Assembly: GCA_001602455.1 (NCBI GenBank) | Contig: CP012157.1 | Coordinates: forward strand, 1,235,733-1,299,732 | DNA: 64,000 bases | Source: Betaproteobacteria bacterium UKL13-2 | GTDB taxonomy: Bacteria > Pseudomonadota > Gammaproteobacteria > Burkholderiales > Usitatibacteraceae | Reading direction: 5' to 3' | Part shown: in pieces, positions 11,001 to 19,201 of the stretch | Layout of the letters: the number at the start of each line of letters is the position of its first letter | How positions within the stretch are numbered: the stretch's first letter is position 1 | Position numbers and translations under genes: made by a program | The notes under the pieces: model-generated | What the model saw: only the letters and a program-made list of their open reading frames with translations | Database searches by the model: none | Told to the model about the DNA's origin: nothing

Positions 11001-11167
11001 GCTGACGCACCCGCGTAGGGTATCGAAATGACCGCGACCGGAATGGAAATATCCGGCATTTGATCGACCGCCAGTCTCTTGTAGGAAAACAGGCCGAGCA
11101 CCATCAACGCGGCCATCACCATCGTGGCAAAAACGGGATTGTTAATCGAGACTTTGGTCATCCACAT
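8087..11167 (-). CDS. RND efflux pump inner-membrane permease (HAE1/AcrB type)
   Basis: 1027 aa, normal for an AcrB-like proton/drug antiporter with 12 membrane helices and two large periplasmic loops. The N-terminus MTKVSINNPVFATMVMAALMVLGLFSY is typical, and GILIDDAIVVREN carries the paired Asp residues of TM4 used for proton relay. The repeat half shows LMGLVTKNAILLVDF. The start at 11167 is chosen because GGAGAAA lies just upstream and the longer frame adds only a non-conserved stretch. The adaptor gene precedes it on the same strand. No outer-membrane channel gene is in the window, so the pump probably uses a TolC-type protein encoded elsewhere. Confidence 0.94.
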   Translation of the reverse strand: MWMTKVSINNPVFATMVMAALMVLGLFSYKRLAVDQMPDISIPVAVISIPYAGASAEAVEQDVVRPIEQSVNTINGVKTIRSSSQIGFGWVVVEFELTVDPRVAIQDVRDKVAEARRGFNRDVGEPTVSRASNEDDQPLIYLSMRSDSRSLRELSDIADQLVVKRLQGAPGVGNIEVSGDVGRELAVNLRPEKMAAFGIGVNEVIAAIRAENQNFSAGALVSDVTERLVRVQGKIRKAEDFARIIVARRGGAGGATSAITLGQVADVSDAQREETSFSTDSGKRAISIQIRKTRGANTIDMADGVKKQVAELKKSLPADIKLDITFDRSTFIKDGVDNVKTTILEGALLTVLIVFFFLHSWRSTVITGLTLPISIFATFIVLYAMGFTINFMTLMAMSLSIGILIDDAIVVRENIVRHLAMGKSHMQAAFEATNEIGLAVMATTFTIVAVFLPVAFMGGIIGKFFLQFGVTVVVAVMVSLFVSFTLDPMLSSIWHDPKSRWMDKQPIKWLLDRQELLMDGLHRRYDVWLRWSLAHRKTTLGIAALTFVGSFFLVPFIGSEFVPEEDNNWTSVQIQTPIGSSLAYTSTKAEQVEAALRDFPEIKRISKTVNKNNAWFELQLVDKQARKRSQKELDDVIRKRLNRVAGLEINIGFNRPIQVYVMGPDIKELDRISQDVMNQMKAIKGIVDIDSSFKPTNPSLDIVVNRELASDLGVSMNEIGITTRALIAGEPVGQWEGPDGENHQVMVRLPRSERTGISDLDKIFVRANGTNADGTARMVPLRQVADFQPSVSERRIDRRNLQRQIRIMAGVANGVSVGDAAQEVTKITNSIVLPPGYRFQFGGSSQDMQESLGFAVAALALGVIFIYFILASQFGSFLQPIAIMASLPLSLIGVFLALIMFGSTLNLFSVIGFIMLMGLVTKNAILLVDFTNQGIREGQDRIEAILAAGQVRLRPILMTTTAMIFGMLPLALAFGAGSEQQSPMAHAVIGGIITSTIMTLVVVPVLFTYMDALGQRASHFFHVERE

Positions 11168-11326
11168 GGAGTTTCTCCGATTGAATTCTGGTTTGGCGGT
11201 CGCTTGGGTTTGACCACCCACCATGCGTCACTTAACTTCGTTTCGTAGCGCAAAACACGAGCAGGGACGGGCGTTTCCAGATGAAAAGTGTTGGAAATGC
11301 TCGTGGAATAAGGACTTTTACGATTT

Positions 11327-11448
11327 GGGAACTTCTAAAAACCTACTGCGCGGGCGAATCTGTCAGTTCCGGTGCTCGCCGTACACTGGGTACGTGTCCG
11401 CTCCTCACTGCCAACTTCACCCGCTCGCGACGGTTTTTAGAAGCTCCC
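11327..11448. repeat. family B element, 122 bp, overlapping the adaptor gene's 3' end
   Basis: Bounded by GGGAACTTCTAAAAACC and its near-perfect inverse GGTTTTTAGAAGCTCCC. It is almost identical to the copy at 13014-13135, also 122 bp; the interior carries GGGCGAATCTGTCAG, TGGGTACGTGT and CTTCACCCGCTCGCGA. The last ~32 bp overlap the coding end of the RND adaptor and supply its stop codon. Confidence 0.85.
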
Positions 11449-12673
11449 ATTTATTCATTTTGGCGGCGGGCGCGGAGGTTGATGAGCCGACTTCGGTGGC
11501 TTCCGTTTTGACAATGGCTTTTGCGCCGGCCTTAAGGCCTTCCATCTTCACCGCAATAACTTGTGCGCCAGCGGTGAGGCCATCACGAATTTCCACCATG
11601 CCGAGGTCGATGTTGCGAGTCGCAGCCGAAACAGGTTTGCGCGCAATTTTTGCGTGTTCGATGACAAACACATAACTCTGTCCACCCTCTTCACGCAGCG
11701 CAACGAGTGGAATCGCATTCACCGCACCACGCGACTGTGCGGCTAACTTGCCCGTCGCAAACATACCCCCCTTAAGCGCCTGTTCGGGATTGGCAAGGGA
11801 AAGGAAAACCGAAATAGAACGTGACCCTGCCTCAGCCGACGGATTGATGCGTTCGACCTTCCCTTTGAATTGCCGGTCGCTGAAACCATCCACCGTAAAT
11901 GAAATCTCTTGGCCAATTTTGATACCCGGAATTTCACTCACCGGTACGCCAGCCTCGAGTTCCATACGGGAAAGATCAACGACGTGGACGACCGACATAT
12001 CCGGTGAAACTTTCTCGCCGACATTCACCATACGTTTGGCGATGATGCCATTGAACGGTGCGCGAATCGCGGCGTCATTGAGTGCCCGCTGAGAGATCGC
12101 GGCTTGCGCTTCTGCGGATTTGAGGTTCGCGCGTGCGACCTCAGCCGAGTTCGACACGGCGTCGAAGGCATTCTGGGAAATAAAGTTCTTCTGTAGCAGT
12201 TGGCGGTTATTGGCTTCGTTTTTACCGGCCAAGTCGAGCCTTGCCTTCATTTCAGCCACCGACGCCATTTGTGCATCGTAGCGGGCGCGTAAATCTGCGG
12301 TATCGAGCGAAATCAATACTTGGCCGGCAGCGACACGTTCACCTTCCTGCGCGTGAATCTTGGCGACTTCGGCGGCGACTTTCGATTTCACGACAGCTTG
12401 TATAACGGGTTTCAACGTGCCGGAGATTGGCACCACATGGCCGAGTTCAACTGGCGCCAATACGGCAAGGTCTCCTTTGGCGAATTCGTAGGTTTTCTCC
12501 AATTCCTCTTTCGGCGCATCTTTCTTGGCTGCGCTGACGCGCCAAGCGATCAACGATCCTCCAACAAGAGCGACTGCGAGCAGGCCAACACCGGCGCGGA
12601 TCAATATGCTTTTGCGCGGGTGGATTGACGAGGTTGATGGCACATCAGGTGTTGAGCCTTTAGGAAAGAACAT
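11417..12673 (-). CDS. RND efflux periplasmic adaptor (membrane fusion protein)
   Basis: 418 aa. A single N-terminal membrane anchor (IRAGVGLLAVALVGGSLIAWRV) with no lipobox is followed by the biotinyl-lipoyl-like half (ISGTLKPVIQAVVKSKVAAEVAKIHAQEGERVAAGQVLISLD), an alpha-helical hairpin, the second lipoyl half (IRAPFNGIIAKRMVNVGEKVS) and beta-barrel domains. It bridges the inner-membrane pump to an outer-membrane channel and lies 249 bp upstream of the permease gene in the same direction. The final residues, WELLKTVASG, are encoded by a family B repeat, so the natural C-terminus seems to have been replaced by repeat insertion. The change is at the extreme end and probably harmless. Confidence 0.93.
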   Translation of the reverse strand: MFFPKGSTPDVPSTSSIHPRKSILIRAGVGLLAVALVGGSLIAWRVSAAKKDAPKEELEKTYEFAKGDLAVLAPVELGHVVPISGTLKPVIQAVVKSKVAAEVAKIHAQEGERVAAGQVLISLDTADLRARYDAQMASVAEMKARLDLAGKNEANNRQLLQKNFISQNAFDAVSNSAEVARANLKSAEAQAAISQRALNDAAIRAPFNGIIAKRMVNVGEKVSPDMSVVHVVDLSRMELEAGVPVSEIPGIKIGQEISFTVDGFSDRQFKGKVERINPSAEAGSRSISVFLSLANPEQALKGGMFATGKLAAQSRGAVNAIPLVALREEGGQSYVFVIEHAKIARKPVSAATRNIDLGMVEIRDGLTAGAQVIAVKMEGLKAGAKAIVKTEATEVGSSTSAPAAKMNKWELLKTVASG

Positions 12674-12697
12674 GATGGTTACGCTTTCGGGGTTTGG

Positions 12698-12751
12698 GGC
12701 TGGGGATGCGGTTGGGGAGGCGGTTGGGGATGCGGTTGGGGATGCGGTTGG
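12698..12751. repeat. 12-bp tandem repeat, four and a half copies
   Basis: Units of the form GGTTGGGGATGC (the first reads GGCTGGGGATGC and the second GGTTGGGGAGGC) start at 12698, 12710, 12722 and 12734. The array begins 25 bp upstream of the adaptor ATG, so it lies in that gene's 5' leader. The G4 runs on the plus strand could form a quadruplex. Confidence 0.9.
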
Positions 12752-13013
12752 TCGAGGCCACCCCGAAGGATTACGCTAATCGCAGACGATTGCGGGTTCG
12801 CGCAACAGGTGGGTGCCGTGCTGGCCTCATTTATTGATGCCCAGACTTTGCAGGCAGTCGCAACAAAGTTCCAATAAGACGCGACGAAATGCCGAAACAG
12901 ATTCGTCTACCGTCAGTTAGGCTGACCAAACCCAGGAGAGCACTGCTGTTCCAAAGAGGGAGTCCCCTCTTGCCCCCCTCTTGCCCCATCCCGCCGCAAC
13001 TGCTGTAGTTGTT

Positions 13014-13135
13014 GGGAACTTCTAAAAACCTACTGCGCGGGCGAATCTGTCAGCTCCGGTGCTCACCGTACGCTGGGTACGTGTCTGTTCCTCACTGCCA
13101 ACTTCACCCGCTCGCGACGGTTTTTAGAAGCTCCC
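13014..13135. repeat. family B element, 122 bp, intact copy
   Basis: Ends GGGAACTTCTAAAAACC and GGTTTTTAGAAGCTCCC. It is nearly identical to 11327-11448, with only scattered single-base differences, and in the same orientation. No open reading frame of its own. The pair frames the efflux adaptor gene and its leader. Confidence 0.85.
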
Positions 13136-13220
13136 TGTTCGCTGGGGCGGCGCGCTTTTAAGACGTGCCTAAAAGGGAATTTCCCCCACGCAGCAGGTTT
13201 ACAAGTTCCCAAAAACAAAA

Positions 13221-13280
13221 CCCTATATTCGGCGGGCATCTTCAAGCATTTTTTGTTGAAAGCGCCCGTGAAAACAAGGG
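13221..13280. repeat. family C hairpin element
   Basis: TTCGGCGGGC is mirrored by GCGCCCGTG, with outer CCCT/AGGG. It shares the loop wording ATTTTTTGTTGAAA with the copies at 34.8 and 47.1 kb. It sits 85 bp after family B and is preceded by the B-like end ACAAGTTCCC. Confidence 0.5.
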
Positions 13281-13343
13281 CTTTTATTACAGTCGTTAAA
13301 TTTTGTTAGTATGCTGCCGAACATAATTTAGAGATCAAGCTAA

Positions 13344-14348
13344 ATGGAACGCCTCCACCGCAAATACACATTGCACCAACTGCTGCGATCACGTCGTTAT
13401 CCCATTTCGCTGCGGGAGATTATGCGCGAGTTAGGTGTTTCTGAAGCCACCGTTAGACGGCTCGTCGGCACCTTGCGCGCGATTGGGGCACCCATCGAAA
13501 ACGACAAGGACGGGCGCGGCTATTACTACGAGCAAGGCGGCAACTTCGAATTGCCCGGCGTATGGCTCACGCACAAAGAGTTGCTGGGTATCATCACCGC
13601 ACACGAACTGCTGGGTAATGCTGAACCTTCACTCATCGGCGATGCACTCTCACCAATTTGGAACAAGATTGAAGCGCTACTTGAGCAACAACAACTAGGC
13701 AGCGGCGAGCTGACCAAGAGAGTTCGCATCATTCGCTCGCACGGCAGAGGGCTCGGCAATAGCTTTAACAAAGTGATCCAAGCACTTGTCGAACGCAAGC
13801 GGCTTTACTTTACCTACCGCGGGCGAGGCAAGCGCGACGAAGACGTGAAGATTGTCTCTGCGCAGCGTATCGCACACTACCGCGATAACTGGTTTCTCGA
13901 TGCGTATTGCCACCACGCAAAGCAGATGCGCACCTACTCGATAGACCGCATCCGTTCTGCCGAAGTGCGCAACGCCTCAGCGCACGAAATAGATGCGGAT
14001 ACGCTCGATAACACCTACAAACCGAGCTACGGCATTTTTAGCGGGACACCGAAGGCGACTGCCGTAATCGCATTTGATGACCACGCGCAAGAATGGGCGC
14101 TGGATGAAAAGTGGCACTCAGAGCAAACCACCGGCGTGCTGGCAGATGGCCGTCACTACTTATCGGTGCCGTATTCCCACGACGCTGAGCTGCTGCAAGA
14201 CATCTTGAAGTACGGCCCCGGCGCGGAGGTGATCTCGCCGCCAGAGTTGCGCAAAAAGATTGCGGCAAAACTCAACGCCGCCAGCCAGATTTACGCAATA
14301 CCGCCAAACACCGCGCCAGATAAGGCGTTTGGGGGTAGCAGGAAATGA
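13344..14348 (+). CDS. WYL-domain transcriptional regulator
   Basis: 334 aa. An N-terminal winged helix-turn-helix (residues ~6-60, with SLREIMRELGVSEATVRRLVGTLRAIG) is followed by a WYL domain, a ligand- or nucleic-acid-sensing fold. The name-giving motif reads NWFLDAYC, with YSIDRIRSAEV after it. WYL regulators often sit beside CRISPR-Cas and other defence loci, where several act as transcription factors. It is encoded 246 bp upstream of cas3 on the same strand, so it is a good candidate to control the cas operon; that link is inference. What it binds is unknown. Confidence 0.9.
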   Translation: MERLHRKYTLHQLLRSRRYPISLREIMRELGVSEATVRRLVGTLRAIGAPIENDKDGRGYYYEQGGNFELPGVWLTHKELLGIITAHELLGNAEPSLIGDALSPIWNKIEALLEQQQLGSGELTKRVRIIRSHGRGLGNSFNKVIQALVERKRLYFTYRGRGKRDEDVKIVSAQRIAHYRDNWFLDAYCHHAKQMRTYSIDRIRSAEVRNASAHEIDADTLDNTYKPSYGIFSGTPKATAVIAFDDHAQEWALDEKWHSEQTTGVLADGRHYLSVPYSHDAELLQDILKYGPGAEVISPPELRKKIAAKLNAASQIYAIPPNTAPDKAFGGSRK

Positions 14349-14594
14349 AAGTCGGCACGTGTAATGTTGCGATTATTGTGTAATTTGAAAATGTTCAGCG
14401 ATGAATCGAAAAAAACTATTCAAATCAATTGTGTTGGTGGTCGGGGCGGTGGCGATGCCGTGGCGGGTGAAGGCGAATGCTTTGGTAGCACCAGTCGGCG
14501 ATTCGCTGCGCTCCGCTGAGGCGCTTCGGGCGTCTGTGCCATCCCCTAAGATGGCCCTAGTAGGTACTACACCGCCGTCTAGGAGTGTCAGTTG

Positions 14595-17135
14595 ATGGCC
14601 GAACTGCGGCAGCAGGACTACCTGTCTCACTATTGGGGTAAAGCTGATCCCAACCACGAGGGTGCGCAAAAGTGGCATCCATTGGCGTATCACTCGTTGG
14701 ATGTTTCGGCTGTTGGTGTCGAGTATCTGAGGCAGTCGACCCTACTCAACACAATGTGTCAATCGCTGAAGTGCTCCGCTGAGCAGGCTTTGGCTTGGAT
14801 GGCGTTCTGTTTAGCCTTGCATGACCTCGGAAAGTTTAGTGAGGCCTTTCAATCACAGAGATCGGACTTGGTGCTCACTCTGCAAGAACGCCAGCCAAAC
14901 CCTACGAAAATCTACAGCCAACGCCACGATTCGCTAGGCTTTTGGCTATGGGAGGAGCTTGTGTCGGATAGCCTCCTCGCGCAGATTGGAATCGATGCCT
15001 CTCGCCGAACGGAGCGCGGCCTAGCGTGCTGGCTTAGAGCCGTCACAGGGCATCATGGCATGCCGCCGATTCCAAGCGGTTCGACAGAAAACTTTTTTCG
15101 ACGCGAAGACCGTCTGGCTGCAAAAAACTTTGTACGCACGATGGCCGGACTTTTGCTAACAGCCAAATCTGCGCAGATTCCTACCATGCGAGAAGGGTCT
15201 AGCTTTCAGCAGTCGAGTGAACTGCTCTCGTGGTGGATTGCTGGCGTCACCGTCCTCGCTGATTGGCTTGGATCGAATACCCAATTTTTCAGGTATGAAG
15301 AACCGACAGTTGCGTTGGACGAATACTGGGCTATTGCCCAAGCGCGTGCCAAGGTCGCCCTGAATCGCACTGGGGTGCTTGCGGGTGGGGTTGAACAAGA
15401 GCGTTCCTTTCAAGAATTATTCCCCAAAATCCAAGTGCGGTCACCTTTGCAGGACTGGGCGCAGTCGGTAGAGATTACGCAAACACCGCAGCTTTACATA
15501 TTGGAAGACGTGACTGGCGCAGGGAAAACCGAAGCGGCGATCATGCTCGCCTATCGCCTTATGCAGAACGGGCTAGCGGAAGGTTTTTTCGTTGGCCTAC
15601 CGACGATGGCAACTGCAAATGCGATGTATAGGCGCGTCGCAGAGGTCTATGCACGACTCTTTACTGGTGATGCCAATCTGGTGCTGGCGCACGGCAACAA
15701 AAAACTGGTTGAAGAGTTTGCGGCCTCAGTTTTGCCGCACACAATTCCCGAACAAGATGTAGCTCAGCACGACGAAAGCGCTTCGGCACGATGCACTGCA
15801 TGGCTTGCTGATCACAGCAAGCGTGCGCTTTTGGCGTCGGCTGGTATCGGCACGATAGATCAAGCGTTGTTGGCAGTCTTGCACAGCAAGCACCAATCAC
15901 TTCGGTTGCTGGGGCTGTTCAACAAAGTTCTGATTGTTGACGAAGTCCACGCGTGTGATGCGTACATGCAAGGTGTGTTGGAAGTGTTGCTTGCATTTCA
16001 CGCGAGAACTGGTGGACCGGTTATTTTGCTGTCAGCCACGTTGCCCGCTGGCATGAAGCAAGCATTGCTTGATGCCTACGCAAGAGGGCGTAATCAGGCG
16101 ACAGCACCACAACTGCAATCGTCTGCCTTTCCGCTTGCCACGTGTTGGCGAGATGGTCAAACAGCGCTAGCGGAAGTCGCGCTCGGTTCGCGTAGTTGCG
16201 TATCTCGTACCGTGAAGGTGCATTACGAGGCAGATGCAGAAATAGTCTTTGGGCATATTCTTTCCGCTTTGCAGCAAGGCCAGTGCGTCGCGTGGATACG
16301 CAATACTGTGGCTGATGCGATGGCCGCATTTGAACACTTGGCGCGATTCGTTGCGCCCGAAAAAATCACCTTATTTCATGCCCGTTTCACGCTTCGAGAC
16401 CGTTTGGATAAGGAAGCGCTAGTGCTTTCCTCCTTTGGGGAGCAGAGCGCGCACGATGATCGAGCCGGGCGCTTGGTGATAGCAACGCAAGTAGCCGAGC
16501 AATCACTTGATGTGGATTTTGACGTCCTGATTACGGACCTTGCGCCGGTTGATCGAATCTTGCAGCGTGCGGGGCGCTTGCATCGGCACGTGCGTGACGT
16601 GGACGGCAACCGTCTACGTGCCAACGACGCTAAAGACGGACGGAACCCACCATGTATGTGGGTCTTCGCCCCTGCGTGGACAGAAGAGCCAAGTGCAAAC
16701 TGGTTTCGAGACGTATTCAAGAAGGCGCAGTACGTCTATCCACATCACGGGCAACTATGGCTGACAGCCAAGGCGTTGCAGAGGGACAGTTTCACAATGC
16801 CGGCAGACGCGAGAACACTTATTGAGGCGGTATTCTCAACGAGCGTGAGCCTGCCGGAAGCGCTAACAAAAAATGCGATGAAAGCGGAGGGGCAGGATAT
16901 GTCTGAAGCAAGCTTGGCGCAACTCAATACCTTGAAACTTGATGGCGGCTACAAGCGCGGCGAGGTGCTCGATTGGTGGAGTGATTCCAAATCACCATCG
17001 AGATTAGGAGAAGAGACCACCGAAGTCATGCTTGCGAAGTGGGTCGATGGTCAACTCCGTCGCTGGTCTGATGGCCCCTGGCCATACAGTATGTGGCGGC
17101 TACAAGCGCGGCGAGGTGCTCGATTGGTGGAGTGA
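14595..17135 (+). CDS. cas3: CRISPR-associated helicase/nuclease Cas3, frameshifted near its C-terminus
   Basis: 846 aa as it stands. An N-terminal HD nuclease (HSLDVSAV, LALHDLGKF, TGHHG) is fused to an SF2 helicase: Walker A TGAGKTEAA, DEVH box VLIVDEVHACDAYM, motif III SATLP, and motif VI QRAGRLHRH. It is the I-E effector that unwinds and degrades DNA marked by Cascade. The ATG at 14595 has AGGAG nine bases upstream. A 151-bp tandem duplication (16943-17093 repeated at 17094-17244) shifts the frame, so after PYSM the protein ends in 13 foreign residues. Removing one copy restores one 924-aa frame ending at 17520. HD and helicase motifs are intact, but 91 C-terminal residues are lost. Confidence 0.93.
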   Translation: MAELRQQDYLSHYWGKADPNHEGAQKWHPLAYHSLDVSAVGVEYLRQSTLLNTMCQSLKCSAEQALAWMAFCLALHDLGKFSEAFQSQRSDLVLTLQERQPNPTKIYSQRHDSLGFWLWEELVSDSLLAQIGIDASRRTERGLACWLRAVTGHHGMPPIPSGSTENFFRREDRLAAKNFVRTMAGLLLTAKSAQIPTMREGSSFQQSSELLSWWIAGVTVLADWLGSNTQFFRYEEPTVALDEYWAIAQARAKVALNRTGVLAGGVEQERSFQELFPKIQVRSPLQDWAQSVEITQTPQLYILEDVTGAGKTEAAIMLAYRLMQNGLAEGFFVGLPTMATANAMYRRVAEVYARLFTGDANLVLAHGNKKLVEEFAASVLPHTIPEQDVAQHDESASARCTAWLADHSKRALLASAGIGTIDQALLAVLHSKHQSLRLLGLFNKVLIVDEVHACDAYMQGVLEVLLAFHARTGGPVILLSATLPAGMKQALLDAYARGRNQATAPQLQSSAFPLATCWRDGQTALAEVALGSRSCVSRTVKVHYEADAEIVFGHILSALQQGQCVAWIRNTVADAMAAFEHLARFVAPEKITLFHARFTLRDRLDKEALVLSSFGEQSAHDDRAGRLVIATQVAEQSLDVDFDVLITDLAPVDRILQRAGRLHRHVRDVDGNRLRANDAKDGRNPPCMWVFAPAWTEEPSANWFRDVFKKAQYVYPHHGQLWLTAKALQRDSFTMPADARTLIEAVFSTSVSLPEALTKNAMKAEGQDMSEASLAQLNTLKLDGGYKRGEVLDWWSDSKSPSRLGEETTEVMLAKWVDGQLRRWSDGPWPYSMWRLQARRGARLVE

Positions 17136-17244
17136 TTCCAAATCACCATCGAGATTAGGAGAAGAGACCACCGAAGTCATGCTTGCGAAGTGGGTCGATG
17201 GTCAACTCCGTCGCTGGTCTGATGGCCCCTGGCCATACAGTATG
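16943..17244. repeat. 151-bp direct tandem duplication inside cas3
   Basis: The segment starting TGGCGGCTACAAGCGCGG and ending GGCCATACAGTATG occurs twice head-to-tail with no mismatch that I can see, at 16943-17093 and 17094-17244. The unit length is not a multiple of three, so it shifts the cas3 frame by one. The lack of divergence means it is very recent, or an assembly artefact. Confidence 0.95.
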
Positions 17245-17520
17245 GTGAAGGTAGCCTCTCGACTGCTTGCGTCGGTAGAAATGCCAGCGGATGGCGTTCA
17301 GCAGGCGGCGTATCGCCAACTGCAACAAAGTTTGCCGAGCGAGGGGAAGTGGTGCGTGTTGCTGCCGCTTACGCACCGTCCAGACGGCGCTTGGAAAGGC
17401 AGTGCGTGGACTGCGGGCAACGAACAGGCCAACAAAAAGCCTGAGCTTTTGGTTTGGCTTTACGATGCAGAATTTGGTTTGCGATTGGCAAAACCTGAAG
17501 ATGGAGAGACGACAAAATGA
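17245..17520 (+). pseudogene. cas3: Cas3 C-terminal domain, out of frame with the main cas3 ORF
   Basis: The frame that runs through the second duplication copy continues as VKVASRLLASVEMPADGVQQ for 91 residues to the TGA at 17518-17520, which overlaps the cas8e ATG. This is the remaining Cas3 C-terminal domain, which packs against the helicase core. An ATG (17242) and GTG (17245) exist at its start, but no convincing ribosome-binding site, so separate synthesis is doubtful. Confidence 0.85.
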
Positions 17521-19190
17521 ATTTATTGTACGAGAGGTGGTTACCAATTCGCCGCAACACGGGGCAAGTGGAATGGATTGCTCCCTACCAGATCGCGGAA
17601 CCAGACATCGTCGCATTTTCGGCCAATCGGGCTGACTTCAACGGTGCCTTGGCGCAACTGATGATTGGCTTGCTGCAAACGACCACACCAGTAAATGATG
17701 AGAGCGACTGGGAAGCCCTGTACGACACATCACCGACCGCTGAAACACTGACAAGCTGGTTCGCTCCGATTGCTGAAGCATTTGAGCTCGATGGTGACGG
17801 TGCACGGTTTATGCAGGACTTCAGCCTGACCGCTACAGGTGGCGCGGAATGCAAGATTGATGCGCTATTGATTGATGCGTCTGGTAGCGCGGCGATAGAT
17901 AAGAACACCGACCACTTCGTCAAGCGCGACACCACGAAAGGGATGTGCCCACATTGTGCGGCGATAGCGCTGTTTACCTTGCAAACCAATGCGCCAGCCG
18001 GTGGCGCGGGTCATCGCACGAGCCTGCGAGGCGGAGGCCCTCTGACAACGCTCGTGGTTGCAACTCCAGCGCGCAGCTTGTGGCACGACTTGTGGCTGAA
18101 CGTGAAACCGCAACGGTTGTTCTTGCAGGAGGGTGGCGACGCAAAGAAGACGAACCCCATCTTTACTTTTCCATGGTTGGCAGACATTGGCAAGATCCAA
18201 TCTGCTGGCGGCGAAACACAGCCCAGTCAGACACATCCGCACCACTTGTTTTGGGCGATGCCCCGTCGCATCCGCCTTGACTTTACAGCGGTTCGAACGG
18301 GCGACTGCGATGTGTGCAAACGCGTTTCACAGCAACTGCTTGGTTGCTATGTCACCAAGCCCCAAGGATTGAACTACAAGGGAGTATGGCGACATCCGTT
18401 CTCGCCCTATTACGCCGATAAGGAAGACTGGCGGCCAGTGCATCCGCAACCAGGCGGCTTTGGTTACAGGCACTGGCTCGCGTGGGTTTTGGGATTGACG
18501 CAAGAGAAAAAATCTGTTCAAGCGGCAGGGGTCATCAGTTATTTTCTCCAGGAGCGAAAAAAGTATCAAAAGTCCGGCCAGTTCAGACTTTGGGTCTTTG
18601 GCTACGACATGGACAACATGAAGCCTCGGTGCTGGTACGAAACTACGTTTCCGTTGTACAGTGTGGCCGATATCGAAAGAGCGACGCAGGCAAGACTTCA
18701 AAACATCGTCGCCAGTCGCATTCAGGCCACCGAAGACGTCACCTTCTACTTGCGGCGATCCGTGAAGCAAGCGTGGTTCGGCGAAAGCGACTTGCGCGGC
18801 GATCTCAGCTTTGTGGACAAAGCGTTTTGGGACAGCACAGAGGCCGACTTCTATCGGCAACTAAGTGACTTGCTGACGCAGGCGCGCTCGGCGAACGGCA
18901 TCGATATGGATGACGCTAGTTTTGTGATCGCCATGGGTGAGCGATGGCACAAAGTTCTCGTTCAATCCGCCCTTAAATTGTTTGATATCGATATCGTGGG
19001 CGCTGGCTCGATTGGTCAACAGAATCCCCGTCGGGTCGCTGAGGCATACAACGGTCTAAAACGAAATTTGTACGGCGACGCACTCAAAACAATATTGCGG
19101 TTGCCGGTTGCTGAGAAGAAAAGTAAGCCTTCTAAAGCAGGTAAGAAGGCAAAGCCGGAAACCGATGTACAACCCCACTTGACTGCGTAG
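17517..19190 (+). CDS. casA: type I-E Cascade large subunit Cas8e (Cse1/CasA)
   Basis: 557 aa. It recognises the PAM, starts R-loop formation and recruits Cas3. The N-terminus MNLLYERWLPIRRNTG is typical. Two paired-cysteine motifs, CPHC (residues 144-147) and CDVC (264-267), and the stretch GGAGHRTSLRGGGPLTTLV are hallmarks of this family. The C-terminal part is helical (four-helix bundle region), ending in a Lys-rich tail (KKSKPSKAGKKAK). The ATG overlaps the TGA of the cas3 tail (ATGA), so it would be translationally coupled to full-length Cas3; the frameshift in cas3 may reduce that coupling. Confidence 0.95.
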   Translation: MNLLYERWLPIRRNTGQVEWIAPYQIAEPDIVAFSANRADFNGALAQLMIGLLQTTTPVNDESDWEALYDTSPTAETLTSWFAPIAEAFELDGDGARFMQDFSLTATGGAECKIDALLIDASGSAAIDKNTDHFVKRDTTKGMCPHCAAIALFTLQTNAPAGGAGHRTSLRGGGPLTTLVVATPARSLWHDLWLNVKPQRLFLQEGGDAKKTNPIFTFPWLADIGKIQSAGGETQPSQTHPHHLFWAMPRRIRLDFTAVRTGDCDVCKRVSQQLLGCYVTKPQGLNYKGVWRHPFSPYYADKEDWRPVHPQPGGFGYRHWLAWVLGLTQEKKSVQAAGVISYFLQERKKYQKSGQFRLWVFGYDMDNMKPRCWYETTFPLYSVADIERATQARLQNIVASRIQATEDVTFYLRRSVKQAWFGESDLRGDLSFVDKAFWDSTEADFYRQLSDLLTQARSANGIDMDDASFVIAMGERWHKVLVQSALKLFDIDIVGAGSIGQQNPRRVAEAYNGLKRNLYGDALKTILRLPVAEKKSKPSKAGKKAKPETDVQPHLTA

Positions 19191-19201
19191 AGGGAAGAGC
19201 A

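Larger units (their letters stand above)
12752..13343. other. intergenic region between the efflux operon and the WYL regulator
   Basis: About 590 bp with no credible gene. It holds the second family B copy (13014-13135) and a family C hairpin (13221-13280). The last 60 bp before the regulator turn AT-rich (CGTTAAATTTTGTTAGTATG) and are the most likely place for its promoter. The divergent promoter of the efflux operon should also lie at the left side. Confidence 0.6.

Noticed and set aside
14401-14595. 64-codon open frame before cas3 beginning MNRKKLFKS
   Set aside because: It has a signal-like start, but overlaps the cas3 ribosome-binding site and start, and the second half is simple sequence; likely chance.
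17032-17520. 162-codon open frame read as a separate gene
   Set aside because: It is the Cas3 C-terminus in the frame created by the duplication, with its first ~20 codons being out-of-frame cas3 sequence.
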